Assembly: GCF_009727155.1 (NCBI RefSeq)
Contig: NZ_WNWM01000002.1
Location: forward strand, 930,001-994,000
DNA from: Pseudoduganella dura
GTDB taxonomy: Bacteria; Pseudomonadota; Gammaproteobacteria; Burkholderiales; Burkholderiaceae_D
Length of the DNA stretch: 64,000 nt
Direction: 5' to 3'
A program made the translations under genes and the position numbers. Below the pieces are notes generated by a model that was not told the DNA's origin, ran no database searches, and saw only the letters and a list, made by a program, of their open reading frames with translations. Shown here one piece after another: positions 17,988 to 27,298 of the stretch (the stretch's first letter is position 1; each line of letters opens with the position of its first letter).

Positions 17988-18398
17988 ATGATCACCTCCC
18001 TCAATCACATCACGCTGTCCGTCTCCGACCTGGAGCCCTCGTTCGCCTTTTACGTGGATACGCTGGGCTTCCGGCCGCGGGCGAAATGGGCCCGTGGCGC
18101 CTACCTGTCGGTGGATGGCCTGTGGCTGTGCCTCACCCTCGACAGGCGGTGCCGGCAAGGCCCGCTGCCCGAATACACGCATGTGGCGTTCACCGTCGAA
18201 GCCGCGCGGTTCGCGGCACATGCGGCCGCCCTGCGGGCACTGGGCGTCACGCAATGGCAGGACAACAGCAGCGAGGGCGATTCGCTGTATTTCCTCGACC
18301 CCGACGGGCACAAGCTGGAGATCCACGCCGGCAGCCTGGCGTCGCGACTGGCATCGCTGCGCCTGGCGCCGTATGACGGCTTGACGCTGTTCGACTGA
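17988..18398 (+). CDS. fosA: FosA-type fosfomycin glutathione transferase
   Basis: A 136-residue VOC-fold enzyme closely matching Pseudomonas FosA, which adds glutathione to fosfomycin using Mn2+ and K+. The expected metal ligands are His7 (LNHITL), His65 (YTHVAF) and Glu111 (KLEIHAG). The signature SEGDSLYFLDPDGHKLE and the Arg120 region (SLASRLASLRLAPY) are conserved. One difference stands out: the position corresponding to the phosphonate-contacting Lys90 of Pseudomonas FosA appears as Gln91 (QWQDNSSEGDS). The length is exactly that of the family. Intrinsic chromosomal copies are common in environmental bacteria and need not confer high resistance. Confidence 0.88.
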   Translation: MITSLNHITLSVSDLEPSFAFYVDTLGFRPRAKWARGAYLSVDGLWLCLTLDRRCRQGPLPEYTHVAFTVEAARFAAHAAALRALGVTQWQDNSSEGDSLYFLDPDGHKLEIHAGSLASRLASLRLAPYDGLTLFD

Positions 18399-18438
18399 GC
18401 CGCCCGGCCCGCCGCCACGGGGTCGATCGCCAACGCGG

Positions 18439-20661
18439 TCAGGCCCCGTCCAGCACGAAAGCCGCGGCCTGGAAATCCCCTTCGAGCACGACGTCCAGTC
18501 CATGCCCCATCCAGTAGGCGCCGCTGGCCCGCTTCGGCGTTCGCGGCGACACGCCGCCGGAAATGGCCCGCAGCGCATACGTTTTCTTCGGATCGAGCCC
18601 GCGCAGCTGGATGCGCGGCCGGGCTTCGCGCAGGCCGCCCGAATGGAGGAAGGCGAACAGCACGGCCTGTTTGGCGTCCTGCGCCACCGACAGCGTGGCC
18701 GAACGGGCCGAGCCGCCCTGCGGCGACACGAGGCGGTACAGGTTCCCCTGCTGCACCGTCATGCGGATCGTCTTGTATTCCGCCACCAGGCGCTTTGCCT
18801 TGGCGAAGTCGTCGTCCTTCCAGTGATTCAGGTTGGCGCCGATGCCCAGCCCGCCCTGCATCGCGGACAGGAAGCGGTATTCCAGCGACGTGACACGCTT
18901 GTTGACGAAGTTCGGCGCATCGGTCACCCACGCCATCATGATCGCCGGCGCGTAGGCGCGGCTGAAGCCGTCCTGGATCAGCAACCGGTCGAGGGGATCG
19001 GTATTGTCGGACGTCCAGACCTGGTCGGTCAGGGCCATGATGCCCAGGTCGACGCGGCCGCCGCCGCTGGCGCACGACTCGATCTCCAGCTTCGGGTGCC
19101 GCCGGCGCAGTTCTGCCAGCAGCTTGTACAGGTTTTCCACGTAGGCGACGTACAGCCGCTGCTGTTCGGCAGGCGCCGCCTCCGGCCAGCCCGGTTCCGA
19201 CCAGGCGCGGTTGTGGTCCCACTTCAGGAAGGCGATATTGTGGTCCGTCAGCAGCTTGTCGAGCATCTTCAGCAGGTGCTCGTACACGTCCCTGCGGGCC
19301 AGGTTGAGCACGAGCTGGTTGCGCGCCTCCGAGCGCGGCCGGCCCTTGAAGTTGATCACCCAGTCGGGATGCGCGCGATACAGGTCGCTGTCCGGGTTGA
19401 CCATCTCCGGCTCCACCCACAGCCCGAATTCCATGCCCAGGTCGTTGACGCGCCGGATCAGCGGCGCCAGTCCGTTCGGGAATTTTTTCCTGTTCACGAC
19501 CCAGTCGCCCAGGCCGGCCTTGTCGCCGTTGCGGGCGCCGAACCAGCCGTCGTCCATCACGAAGCGCTCGACACCGATGCTGGCCGCCTTCTCGGCCAGC
19601 GCCGTCTGTCCCGCTTCATCGACGGCGAACAGCGTGGCTTCCCACGAGTTGTACAGCACGGGCCGCAGCCGTGGCGACGGCGCGCCGGGCAGGATGCGCT
19701 CGCGCTGGTAGCGGTGGAACATGCGGGATGCGCCGCCGAAGCCGTCGCCCGAATATCCGGCATGGAAGACGGGCGACGCCAGGCTCTCCCCCGGCTTCAA
19801 CCGGTAGGCGAAATCGAACGGGTTGTAGCCTGCCGTGGTGCGCACGCCGCCCAGCGCATCCATGTCGACGTGGATGCGCCACGAACCGCTCCAGCCCAGT
19901 GCGCCGAACCACACGGGTCCGGCTTCTTCCTGCGTGCCCGCGCGGCTGATCGCGATCCACGGATTGGCCTGGTGGGACGTGACGCCCTTGCGGCTCTCGA
20001 TCACGATCGAACCCGGCACGATCGGGCGCGTCTGCAGCGCGAACTCGCCCGCCCAGCGCCCGGTGAGGTAGGACAGGCGGTAGTCGTCGCTGTACGGCAG
20101 GTTGAGGCTCGCCGCCGCCAGCTGGTCGAGCTGGATCCAGCCGGCGGTGCGGTTTTCCACGGTCGCCGAGCGGGCCACGATGCCGGTCGCCGCATCCATC
20201 GCATAGGTGACGGAAACGTGCACCGCGCGGCTCACGTCCTTCAGCCGCACCACGATCCGGTCGTTGCCGACCTGGTGGTCCACGTAGCGCAATACCAGGT
20301 CGCGCACCCCGTCCGGGAAGGTCACCTTCAGGGCCGGCTCCACGGTCAGGCCGCCGCCGAAGCCGGGGAATTCCAGCGGCGTGATGGTGACCGGCATTTC
20401 ATTGGACGAGTTTTCGGGTACCGGCACGGGCGTCGGCAACGTGTCGCCCGCGGCCAGCGCGCTGCCCCAGTACAGCGTCTGCAGCTGCCCTTCCCCGTTC
20501 ACGCCGAACGCGTACGTCACGTCCGCGCCGTCGAGCCGGAAGACCCTGGCCGATTCGTCCACCGACGGCCGTGCCCTGGCGGCGCCGCCGAGGGCGATGC
20601 CGGCGAGGCCGCCGAGAAGTTGCATGCAGAGGGTGCGGCGGCGCTGGTCGATGTCGGTCAT
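18439..20661 (-). CDS. Exported GH36-type alpha-galactosidase
   Basis: A 740-residue enzyme. The start at 20661 follows AAGGAG; the open frame continues 78 codons upstream without sense. A twin-arginine-like signal (DQRRRTLCMQLLGGLAGIALG) suggests export. A beta-sandwich N-terminal domain precedes a (beta/alpha)8 barrel of clan GH-D: ERFVMDDGWFG near 370, FGLWVEPEMVNPDSDLY near 415, nucleophile Asp in FLKWDHNR near 483, acid/base Asp in TSDNTDPLDRL near 553. The family removes alpha-1,6-galactose from oligosaccharides and side chains. It lies next to the GntR regulator and the GH28 genes and is probably part of the same pectin/hemicellulose utilisation locus. The barrel motifs argue for GH36 over GH27. 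Confidence 0.88.
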   Translation of the reverse strand: MTDIDQRRRTLCMQLLGGLAGIALGGAARARPSVDESARVFRLDGADVTYAFGVNGEGQLQTLYWGSALAAGDTLPTPVPVPENSSNEMPVTITPLEFPGFGGGLTVEPALKVTFPDGVRDLVLRYVDHQVGNDRIVVRLKDVSRAVHVSVTYAMDAATGIVARSATVENRTAGWIQLDQLAAASLNLPYSDDYRLSYLTGRWAGEFALQTRPIVPGSIVIESRKGVTSHQANPWIAISRAGTQEEAGPVWFGALGWSGSWRIHVDMDALGGVRTTAGYNPFDFAYRLKPGESLASPVFHAGYSGDGFGGASRMFHRYQRERILPGAPSPRLRPVLYNSWEATLFAVDEAGQTALAEKAASIGVERFVMDDGWFGARNGDKAGLGDWVVNRKKFPNGLAPLIRRVNDLGMEFGLWVEPEMVNPDSDLYRAHPDWVINFKGRPRSEARNQLVLNLARRDVYEHLLKMLDKLLTDHNIAFLKWDHNRAWSEPGWPEAAPAEQQRLYVAYVENLYKLLAELRRRHPKLEIESCASGGGRVDLGIMALTDQVWTSDNTDPLDRLLIQDGFSRAYAPAIMMAWVTDAPNFVNKRVTSLEYRFLSAMQGGLGIGANLNHWKDDDFAKAKRLVAEYKTIRMTVQQGNLYRLVSPQGGSARSATLSVAQDAKQAVLFAFLHSGGLREARPRIQLRGLDPKKTYALRAISGGVSPRTPKRASGAYWMGHGLDVVLEGDFQAAAFVLDGA

Positions 20662-20708
20662 GTGTGGTGGTCTCCTTGTCGTTGATGTTTTCCGGTGAGT
20701 GTACGGCC

Positions 20709-21623
20709 TTACCCCGGCCGCGCCTTCCGTTCCCTGGTGCGTATCCCCTGCAGCAGCGTGCTGCGCGACGAATCCAGGTGGATCCGCATCGCCTCGCGGG
20801 CCCCGGCGAAATCGCGCCGCGCGAGTGCCCGCATGATGTCCAGGTGCTCGTGCACCGCGTACTGGTTGCGGCTCTGCTCCTCCTCCTTGTCCCACTGGTA
20901 GTGATAGTGGAACACCAGCGATACGCTGTCGTACAGGCTCCTGGCGAAGCGGTTGTTCAGCAGCCCGATCAGGAAAGTGTGGAAGTCGCGGTCCAGTGCC
21001 GGAAAATCCTTGTGCCGCGCCGGCATCACGGAGCCCAGCTGTTCGTGGCGGGCAATCAGTTCGTTCAGTTGCTCGAACGCGGGATCATCCGGCGGCAACT
21101 GCGCGAAGCGATCCACCGCGGCGAATTCGAACATCTGCCGCACGTCGGCCAGTTCCATCGCGAACGAGCGGTCGAAGGCGCACAGCCGCCAGCCGCCGCG
21201 CGGCTTCTTTTCGATCAGCCCGGAGCGCGAGAATTCGATCAGGAACTCGCGCACGCTGATCGTGCCGGTACCGGAGGCCCGCGCCAGTTCCGCCTCCGAG
21301 AATTCGGCGCCGGGCGGCATGTCGCGCTGGTAGATGCGCTCCAGCAGCACTTCCCGGATGCGGTCGGAGCCGGGCTGCAGCTCGGCGAGGTCGAAATAAT
21401 CCTTGCGTCGCGGCTTGCGGAGCAGGCGGCGTTCCTTCAGGTCGCCGATCAGGCCCTGCGCATGCAGGTGGCCGAGCACGCTGCGCACCGCGGTGCGGCT
21501 GCCCTCGACCAGTTTGGCCATCTGCTGCTCAGTCGGCAACGGCTCGCCGATCGCCACGTGCGCGGCGAAATGTTCCAGCAGCAGGTTGGTGCTGCGCTTG
21601 AAGACGAGGGGCGGTCGGGCCAT
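20709..21623 (-). CDS. GntR/FCD family regulator with two winged-helix domains
   Basis: A 304-residue regulator. Residues about 8-65 look like one winged helix-turn-helix (EQQMAKLVEGSRTAVRSVLGHLHAQGLI). Residues about 85-150 form a second, more typical GntR domain (RIREVLLERIYQRDMPPGAEF, ISVREFLIEFSRSGLIEKKPRGGW). Residues 155-295 are an all-helical FCD ligand domain with metal-binding-type His/Asp residues (DRDFHTFLIGLLNN, AVHEHLDIMRALARRD). Most GntR proteins have only one wHTH. It is divergent from the GH28 gene and upstream of the alpha-galactosidase, so it probably controls this locus in response to a uronate or a related sugar acid (inference). Confidence 0.85.
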   Translation of the reverse strand: MARPPLVFKRSTNLLLEHFAAHVAIGEPLPTEQQMAKLVEGSRTAVRSVLGHLHAQGLIGDLKERRLLRKPRRKDYFDLAELQPGSDRIREVLLERIYQRDMPPGAEFSEAELARASGTGTISVREFLIEFSRSGLIEKKPRGGWRLCAFDRSFAMELADVRQMFEFAAVDRFAQLPPDDPAFEQLNELIARHEQLGSVMPARHKDFPALDRDFHTFLIGLLNNRFARSLYDSVSLVFHYHYQWDKEEEQSRNQYAVHEHLDIMRALARRDFAGAREAMRIHLDSSRSTLLQGIRTRERKARPG

Positions 21624-21905
21624 GGGGTCTCGGATCTTGTATTGAATAAATTATATCCCCGATTCGCGGCAATGCCCGGGCCATCGGAGGCCGCGCCGGT
21701 CATCTTGCCGGTCGCCGCGCCTGTCGTGCGCCCCTGTCGTGCGCCCTGTGGCAATTCGCCCACGCATTGGTCAAGTTCGTGAGCAAGTGCTTGCATGCTG
21801 CCCATGCCGAAACATGCATGATTACACTCGCCGGTGCAAACATGAAGTTTTTTATTCATTAAGCACTGTCGGCTTTTAAAAAATACAACCCTTGACCAGG
21901 ACTCC
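21624..21905. promoter_or_regulatory. Divergent control region of the pectin locus
   Basis: The 282-bp gap between the GntR gene and the first GH28 gene. It is AT-rich at both ends. A TGAATAA at 21643-21649, 20 bp before the GntR start, and a reverse-complementary TTATTCA at 21852-21858, 48 bp before the GH28 start, are candidate half-sites for the regulator. No other structure is seen. Confidence 0.4.
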
Positions 21906-23297
21906 ATGCAAAGCACCATTCTCGCCGCCGCCCTGCTGCTCGCCGCCGCGCATGGCTTCGCGGCCGATTTCAACGTGCGCGACTACGGCGGCAACGGCGA
22001 CGGCGTGACGAAGAACACCGCGGCGATCCAGAAGGCGATCGATGCCGCCGCGAAGGAAGCGGGCACCGTGGTCTTCCCGGCCGGGACGTACCTTACCGGC
22101 TCGGTCTTCGTCAAATCAGGCGTCACGCTGAAGCTGGGCAAGGGCGTGACCCTGCTCGGCTCCCGCGATATCGACGATTACCCGTTGATGCCGACCAGGA
22201 TCGCCGGCATCGAGATGACGTGGCCGGCGGCGCTCGTCAACATCTACCGGCAGCAAAATGCCGCCATCGTGGGCGAAGGAACGATCGATGGCGACGGCAA
22301 GGTGTTCTGGGATGCCTACCTGGCGCTGCGCAAGGAGTACCAGCCGCGCGGCCTGCGCTGGGCTTCGGACTACGATGCGCGCCGCCCGCGCCTGGTGCAG
22401 GTGTTCGACTCGTCCGACGTGAAGGTGGGCGGCGGCCTGCTGATGCGCCGCGCCGGTTTCTGGACCGTGCACGTGTGCTATTCGAACGACGTGACGGTGG
22501 ATGGCCTGACGATCCGCAACAACGAGGACGGCAAGGGGCCGTCGACGGACGGCATCGACATCGATTCGTCGCGCAGGGTGGTGGTGGCGAACGCGGATAT
22601 TTCCGTCAACGACGATGCGCTGGCGCTGAAAGCCGGGCGCGATGCCGACGGCCTGCGCGTGAACCGACCGACCGAGGACGTGCTGATCCGCGACGTGATC
22701 GTGCGCGCCTCGAAGGGCGGCATCACGTTCGGCAGCGAAACCTCCGGGGGCTTCCGCAATATCGAGGCCTACAACCTCACGTTCGACGAACACACGCCCG
22801 TCGGCATCCTGTTCAAGTCGGCGCACACGCGCGGCGGCTGGGGCGAGAACCTGCGCCTGCACGACATCACGATGCACGGCACGCCGATCGTCATGCGCAT
22901 CAACATGAACTGGAACCCGGCCTACAGCTACGCCGCCATTCCGGCCGATGCGAAGGATGTGCCGCCCCACTGGAGGGTGATGGCCACGCCGGTACCGAAG
23001 GACAGGGGCCTGGCCCATTTCCGTGATATAAAAATCTGGAACATCAGGGCCACCGGCGCGAAGAGCGCGTTCGAGGTGGCCGGCATTGCCGAAGCGCCGC
23101 TGCAGCGCTTCCATTTCGACGGCATCGACATCGAAGCGAAGAGCGGCGGCCATATCCACGAGGCGCAGGACTGGCGCTTTACCAATACGAAGCTGCGACT
23201 GCCGGCTGATGCACCGGTGGAAGTGGGCGAAGACAGCCGCGTGACCGGGCTGCCGGCCGGAACGTTCGTCGTGCGCAACCCCGCAAGGAAAGGTTAA
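21906..23297 (+). CDS. Secreted GH28-family glycoside hydrolase
   Basis: A 463-residue right-handed beta-helix protein with a signal peptide (1-19, ending GFA). The fold start FNVRDYGGNGDGVTKNTAAIQKAID and the acidic motifs STDGIDID (about 212-219) and NDDALALK (about 236-243) identify GH28. The usual GHG motif is replaced by SKGGITFGSE, and the RIK motif is not evident (GILFKSAHTRGG). The enzyme may therefore act on an unusual uronide or be exo-acting. First gene of the plus-strand run GH28, 706-residue hydrolase, GH28, acetylesterase. A polygalacturonase or rhamnogalacturonan hydrolase role is inferred. Confidence 0.85.
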   Translation: MQSTILAAALLLAAAHGFAADFNVRDYGGNGDGVTKNTAAIQKAIDAAAKEAGTVVFPAGTYLTGSVFVKSGVTLKLGKGVTLLGSRDIDDYPLMPTRIAGIEMTWPAALVNIYRQQNAAIVGEGTIDGDGKVFWDAYLALRKEYQPRGLRWASDYDARRPRLVQVFDSSDVKVGGGLLMRRAGFWTVHVCYSNDVTVDGLTIRNNEDGKGPSTDGIDIDSSRRVVVANADISVNDDALALKAGRDADGLRVNRPTEDVLIRDVIVRASKGGITFGSETSGGFRNIEAYNLTFDEHTPVGILFKSAHTRGGWGENLRLHDITMHGTPIVMRINMNWNPAYSYAAIPADAKDVPPHWRVMATPVPKDRGLAHFRDIKIWNIRATGAKSAFEVAGIAEAPLQRFHFDGIDIEAKSGGHIHEAQDWRFTNTKLRLPADAPVEVGEDSRVTGLPAGTFVVRNPARKG

Positions 23298-23305
23298 TTT
23301 ACCCG

Positions 23306-25426
23306 ATGCTCAAGCCACACCACCTTGCCGGCCTTCCGCTGCTGGCCGTGCTCATCGCGGCGAACGCCGCCCCGATCGACCGCCAGGCCGTCGTCAAGCG
23401 CCACGATCCGCATTTGCGGGCCATCGATCCGATGTCGCCACTCAGCGTGGGCAACGGCCGCTTTGCCTTCACGGCCGATGTGACGGGCCTGCAGACACTG
23501 CCGGACCATTACCACGGCCAGGGCACGCCGACCGAAACCGGCGCGCGCTGGTCATGGCATGAGAACCCCAATCCGCACGGCTACAAGCTGTCCGACGCGA
23601 ACCGCGACTACACCGCCTGGGGCCGCACCGTCGGCTACCCGATGAACGCGAAGTCGCCGGCCGGCCAGTGGCTGCGCGAGAACCCGCACGTGCACCCGCT
23701 GCCGCAGATCGGCTTCGTGCTGACCGGTACCGGAGCCCGGCCCCTCGCCGCCGCCGACGTCAAGGACGTCGACCAGCGCCTGGACCTGTGGAAGGGTCAG
23801 CTGGACAGCCACGTGCGGCTGCTCGGCCAGCCGGTATCCGTCAGCAGCGCCGTCAGTCCGGACAGCGACACGCTCGCGCTGCGCATCCGTTCGCCGCTGC
23901 TGGCGGGCGGCCGGGTGGCCGTGCGCATCGCCCTGCCCTACGGCTACCGGCCGGGCGATCACCACAACCCGCCGCTGGACTGGTCGCAGCCGGACGGACA
24001 CCGGACGAAGGTGCTGGAACAGACCGGCCGCAGGCTCGTGGTCGAGCACACGCGCGACGCTTCCCGTTATGCGATGACGCTGGCCAGCGGCACCCCTCTG
24101 ACCATTGCGCATCCAGGTGCCCACGTGTTCGAGATCACGCCGAAATCCGGCGAAACGCTGGAGCTGACGATTTCATTCGTGCGGGACGGCATCGCCCCGG
24201 CGCCCGCCGCCGCCAGCGTCTTCAAGACCGGCAGCGCCTTCTGGGACCGGTTCTGGCGCAGCGGCGCGGCCATCGATTTCGCCGGCAGCACGGACCCGCG
24301 CGCGGCCGAACTGGAACGGCGCGTGGTGCTGTCCCAGTACCTGGCCGCGATCCAGCTGGGCGACGAGATGCCGGCGTCGGAGAGCGGGCTCACGACGTCG
24401 ACCTGGTATGGCAAGCACCATACCGAGATGGTGTGGTGGCACACCGCTCACTTCGCGCTGTGGGGCCGCCCCGAATACACGGCGCGCACGCTGACCTGGT
24501 TCCAGCGCACGCTGCCGGTGGCGCGCGCCGTGGCCGCCGAACGCGGGCTGAAAGGCGCTCGCTGGATGAAGATGACCGGGCCGGGCGGCCGCGAAAGCCC
24601 AGGCGGCAACCCGCTCATCGTGTGGAACCAGCCGCACCCGATCCACCTGGCCGAACTGCTGTACCGCGCCAATCCCACGCGCGAAACGCTCGAACGCTAC
24701 CGGGAACTGGTGTTCGACACCGCGCAGGGCATGGCCACGATGCTGCACTGGGATGACAAAGGCAAGCGCTACGTGCTTGGCCCGCCGCTGTGGATCGCCC
24801 AGGAGATCTACGACCAGGGCACCAGCATGAACCCCACCTATGAGCTGAGCTACTGGGCGCGCGGCCTGGAGATCGCGCAGCAGTGGCGCGAACGGCTCGG
24901 CATGCCGCGCGACGAGGACTGGGAACGGCGCAGGACGGGACTGTCGAAGCTGCCGGTGAAAGACGGCAAGTACGTGGCGCTGGAATCGACCCCTGATACC
25001 TGGGACAACGTCGACAGCCGCCACGACCACCCGTCGTTCCTGATGGCGCTGGGCCAGTTGCCGGGCGACGGCGTGGACCGCGCGATCATGCGCAACACGC
25101 TCGACGCGGTGCTGGCGAAGTGGGACTGGAACACCAAGATCTGGGGCTGGGATTACCCGATGATCGCCATGACGGCGGCCCGGCTGGATGCGCCGGAGCT
25201 GGCGGTGGGCGTGCTGCTCAAGTCCGACGGCCCGAACAACGGCTACACGGCGGCCGGGCACAACCCGAACAAGGCCCTGCCCGTCTATTTGCCCGGCAAT
25301 GGCGCGCTGCTTGCCGCCGTGGCGATGATGGCCGGCGGCTGGGATGGTGCGCCCCGCGCCACGCCGGGGTTCCCCGACGATGGCACCTGGAAGGTGCGGA
25401 CCGAGGGGTTCATGCCGCTGCCATGA
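23306..25426 (+). CDS. Exported protein, probable (alpha/alpha)6-barrel glycoside hydrolase
   Basis: A 706-residue protein with signal peptide (1-21, ANA). An N-terminal beta-rich part (about 30-290, with SPLSVGNGRFAFTADVTGLQTL) precedes a helical part rich in Trp/His/Glu (TSTWYGKHHTEMVWWHTAHFALWGRPEYTAR, WNQPHPIHLAELLYRANP, LGPPLWIAQEIYDQGTSMNPTYELSYWARGLEIA). This order resembles beta-sandwich plus (alpha/alpha)6 enzymes such as GH65, GH95 and related families. No family is assigned with confidence. It starts 8 nt after the GH28 stop and its stop overlaps the next start (ATGA), so it belongs to the rhamnogalacturonan operon. Candidate acid residues are the Glu of KHHTEMVWWH and of AQEIYDQGTS. 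Confidence 0.65.
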   Translation: MLKPHHLAGLPLLAVLIAANAAPIDRQAVVKRHDPHLRAIDPMSPLSVGNGRFAFTADVTGLQTLPDHYHGQGTPTETGARWSWHENPNPHGYKLSDANRDYTAWGRTVGYPMNAKSPAGQWLRENPHVHPLPQIGFVLTGTGARPLAAADVKDVDQRLDLWKGQLDSHVRLLGQPVSVSSAVSPDSDTLALRIRSPLLAGGRVAVRIALPYGYRPGDHHNPPLDWSQPDGHRTKVLEQTGRRLVVEHTRDASRYAMTLASGTPLTIAHPGAHVFEITPKSGETLELTISFVRDGIAPAPAAASVFKTGSAFWDRFWRSGAAIDFAGSTDPRAAELERRVVLSQYLAAIQLGDEMPASESGLTTSTWYGKHHTEMVWWHTAHFALWGRPEYTARTLTWFQRTLPVARAVAAERGLKGARWMKMTGPGGRESPGGNPLIVWNQPHPIHLAELLYRANPTRETLERYRELVFDTAQGMATMLHWDDKGKRYVLGPPLWIAQEIYDQGTSMNPTYELSYWARGLEIAQQWRERLGMPRDEDWERRRTGLSKLPVKDGKYVALESTPDTWDNVDSRHDHPSFLMALGQLPGDGVDRAIMRNTLDAVLAKWDWNTKIWGWDYPMIAMTAARLDAPELAVGVLLKSDGPNNGYTAAGHNPNKALPVYLPGNGALLAAVAMMAGGWDGAPRATPGFPDDGTWKVRTEGFMPLP

Positions 25427-27276
25427 ACGACATTTCCAGCCCCGACATGAAAAGTGAAAATCACATGACCGATCCGCTCGACCGGCGACGCCGCCGCTTC
25501 CTGCGCGACACCTCGGCGGCGGGTGCGCTGCTGGCCTCGGGCGCGGTGCCGCTGGCGGTTGCTGCCAAGGAATCCGCGGCGCCGGCCGATCCATGGCGAC
25601 GCGCGCAGCAGGTCGTCGACCGCTGCTCGCGCCGCCTTGTCTTCCGCAGCGAAGATTTCACGATCACCGCCTTCGGCGCCAGGCCCTGCGCGCTGGTGCC
25701 GGCGCAGTCGGTCTGGCGCACCGAGCGGACGGATGTGATGACGCCGGCCCCTGGTTCGCCCGACTGCTACCCGGCGCTTGCCAACGCCATCGCGGCCGCC
25801 AGCCGCGCGGGCGGCGGCCGCGTGCTCGTGCCGGCCGGCAGCTGGTACTGCAAGGGCCCGATCGTGCTGCGCTCGAACGTGCACGTGCACCTGGCGGCCA
25901 ATGCGCAGGTGTACTTCAGCGCCGACCCGGCCGACTATGCGAAGTATGGCGACATCGACTGCGGCAAGGCCGGCAGGCTGGTGCTGTCGCGCTGGCAGGG
26001 CAACGACCTGCTGAACTACTCGCCGCTGGTGTATGCGTACAACCAGTCGAACATCGCGCTGACCGGCGAAGACTGGACCAGCGTGCTCAATGGCCAGGCC
26101 GGCGTGCACGTCGATGCCGGCGAAGGCCCATGGTGGGACTGGATCGACCGCAAGGACGGCAAGGTGAACGCCGCGACCGTCAACCCGCTCAATCTGCCGC
26201 TCGAAACGGTGGCGCCCACACTGGCCCCGGAACAGCGCGCGCTGATCCAGGGTAATCATCCGCGCTGGAATGGCGACACGCGCTACCTGCCCGCGCTTTC
26301 CGAAGCCGGCGTGCCGGTCGCGCGGCGCGTGTTCGGCATCGGCCACCACCTGCGCCCGTGCATGATCGAGCTGATCGGCTGCACCGACGTGCTTCTCGAG
26401 GGCTACCAGGTGGTGCAGTCCCCGTTCTGGCTGCACCACCCGGTGAACTGCCGCAACCTGCGCATCAGCAAGGTGAACATGGAAAGCAAGGGGCCGAACA
26501 ACGACGGCTTCGATCCCGAATCGTGCGACACCGTTCTCGTCGAGCACTGCATGTTCAATACGGGCGACGACTGCATCGCGATCAAGTCCGGCAAGAACCG
26601 CGACACGCAGTATGGGCCCACCCGCAACGTGGTGATCCAGGACTGCGTGATGAACAGCGGCCATGGCGGCGTGACGCTCGGCAGCGAGATGGCTGGCGGC
26701 ATCGAGCACGTGTACGCGCAGCGCATCGATTTCCGCAACGCGCACTGGGCAAGCGACCCGCTGCGCAGCGCTATCCGGCTGAAAGCGAATCTGAACCGCG
26801 GCGGCTTCCTGCGCCACCTGTACGTGCGCGACGTGACGGTGCCGAACGGCGTGGATGCGCGCGCCCGCAAGAGTTCCCCGCCGGACGCGGCCAATCCCTT
26901 CAAGGGCCTGGCCACCGGCAGCGGCGCGATCGTCACGATCGACTGCAACTACGCGGCCGGCGACGATGGCGTGCGTACCCGTCCCACCGCGGTGTCGGAC
27001 GTGCACATCTCGAACCTGCGCGCGCGGAACGTCAAGATGGCCGATGGCGAGTTCTCGTGCTGGCAGGCCGTGCTGATCCTGGGGCCCGTCGCCGCCAGCT
27101 TCAACGGCCCGGCCGGCACGGCGATTCCGCCGGTGACCAACGTGACGATCACCGACTGCGACTTCGGCACGCCGCGCAACGGCAGGGAGCCGGTGTACCT
27201 GCACAATGCGCGGGACGTGGTGCTGGCCAACGTGAAGATCGGCGGCAAGGTCGTCGACCGGAAATTTTCGGCCTGA
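25423..27276 (+). CDS. Tat-exported GH28-family polygalacturonase
   Basis: A 617-residue enzyme. Translation from the ATG at 25423 overlaps the upstream stop (ATGA); an alternative start is the ATG at 25465. Both keep the twin-arginine signal (DRRRRRFLRDTSAAGALLAS). Classical GH28 motifs are present: NNDGFDPESC near 359, GDDCIAIKSG near 381, SGHGGVTLGSE near 412 and the IRLKAN triad near 453. All catalytic residues therefore appear intact, unlike in the first GH28 enzyme of the locus. It hydrolyses galacturonic-acid linkages in pectin backbones; exo- or endo-action cannot be read from sequence. Confidence 0.9.
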   Translation: MNDISSPDMKSENHMTDPLDRRRRRFLRDTSAAGALLASGAVPLAVAAKESAAPADPWRRAQQVVDRCSRRLVFRSEDFTITAFGARPCALVPAQSVWRTERTDVMTPAPGSPDCYPALANAIAAASRAGGGRVLVPAGSWYCKGPIVLRSNVHVHLAANAQVYFSADPADYAKYGDIDCGKAGRLVLSRWQGNDLLNYSPLVYAYNQSNIALTGEDWTSVLNGQAGVHVDAGEGPWWDWIDRKDGKVNAATVNPLNLPLETVAPTLAPEQRALIQGNHPRWNGDTRYLPALSEAGVPVARRVFGIGHHLRPCMIELIGCTDVLLEGYQVVQSPFWLHHPVNCRNLRISKVNMESKGPNNDGFDPESCDTVLVEHCMFNTGDDCIAIKSGKNRDTQYGPTRNVVIQDCVMNSGHGGVTLGSEMAGGIEHVYAQRIDFRNAHWASDPLRSAIRLKANLNRGGFLRHLYVRDVTVPNGVDARARKSSPPDAANPFKGLATGSGAIVTIDCNYAAGDDGVRTRPTAVSDVHISNLRARNVKMADGEFSCWQAVLILGPVAASFNGPAGTAIPPVTNVTITDCDFGTPRNGREPVYLHNARDVVLANVKIGGKVVDRKFSA

Positions 27277-27298
27277 ATTATCCATTCGAGGGATCGTC

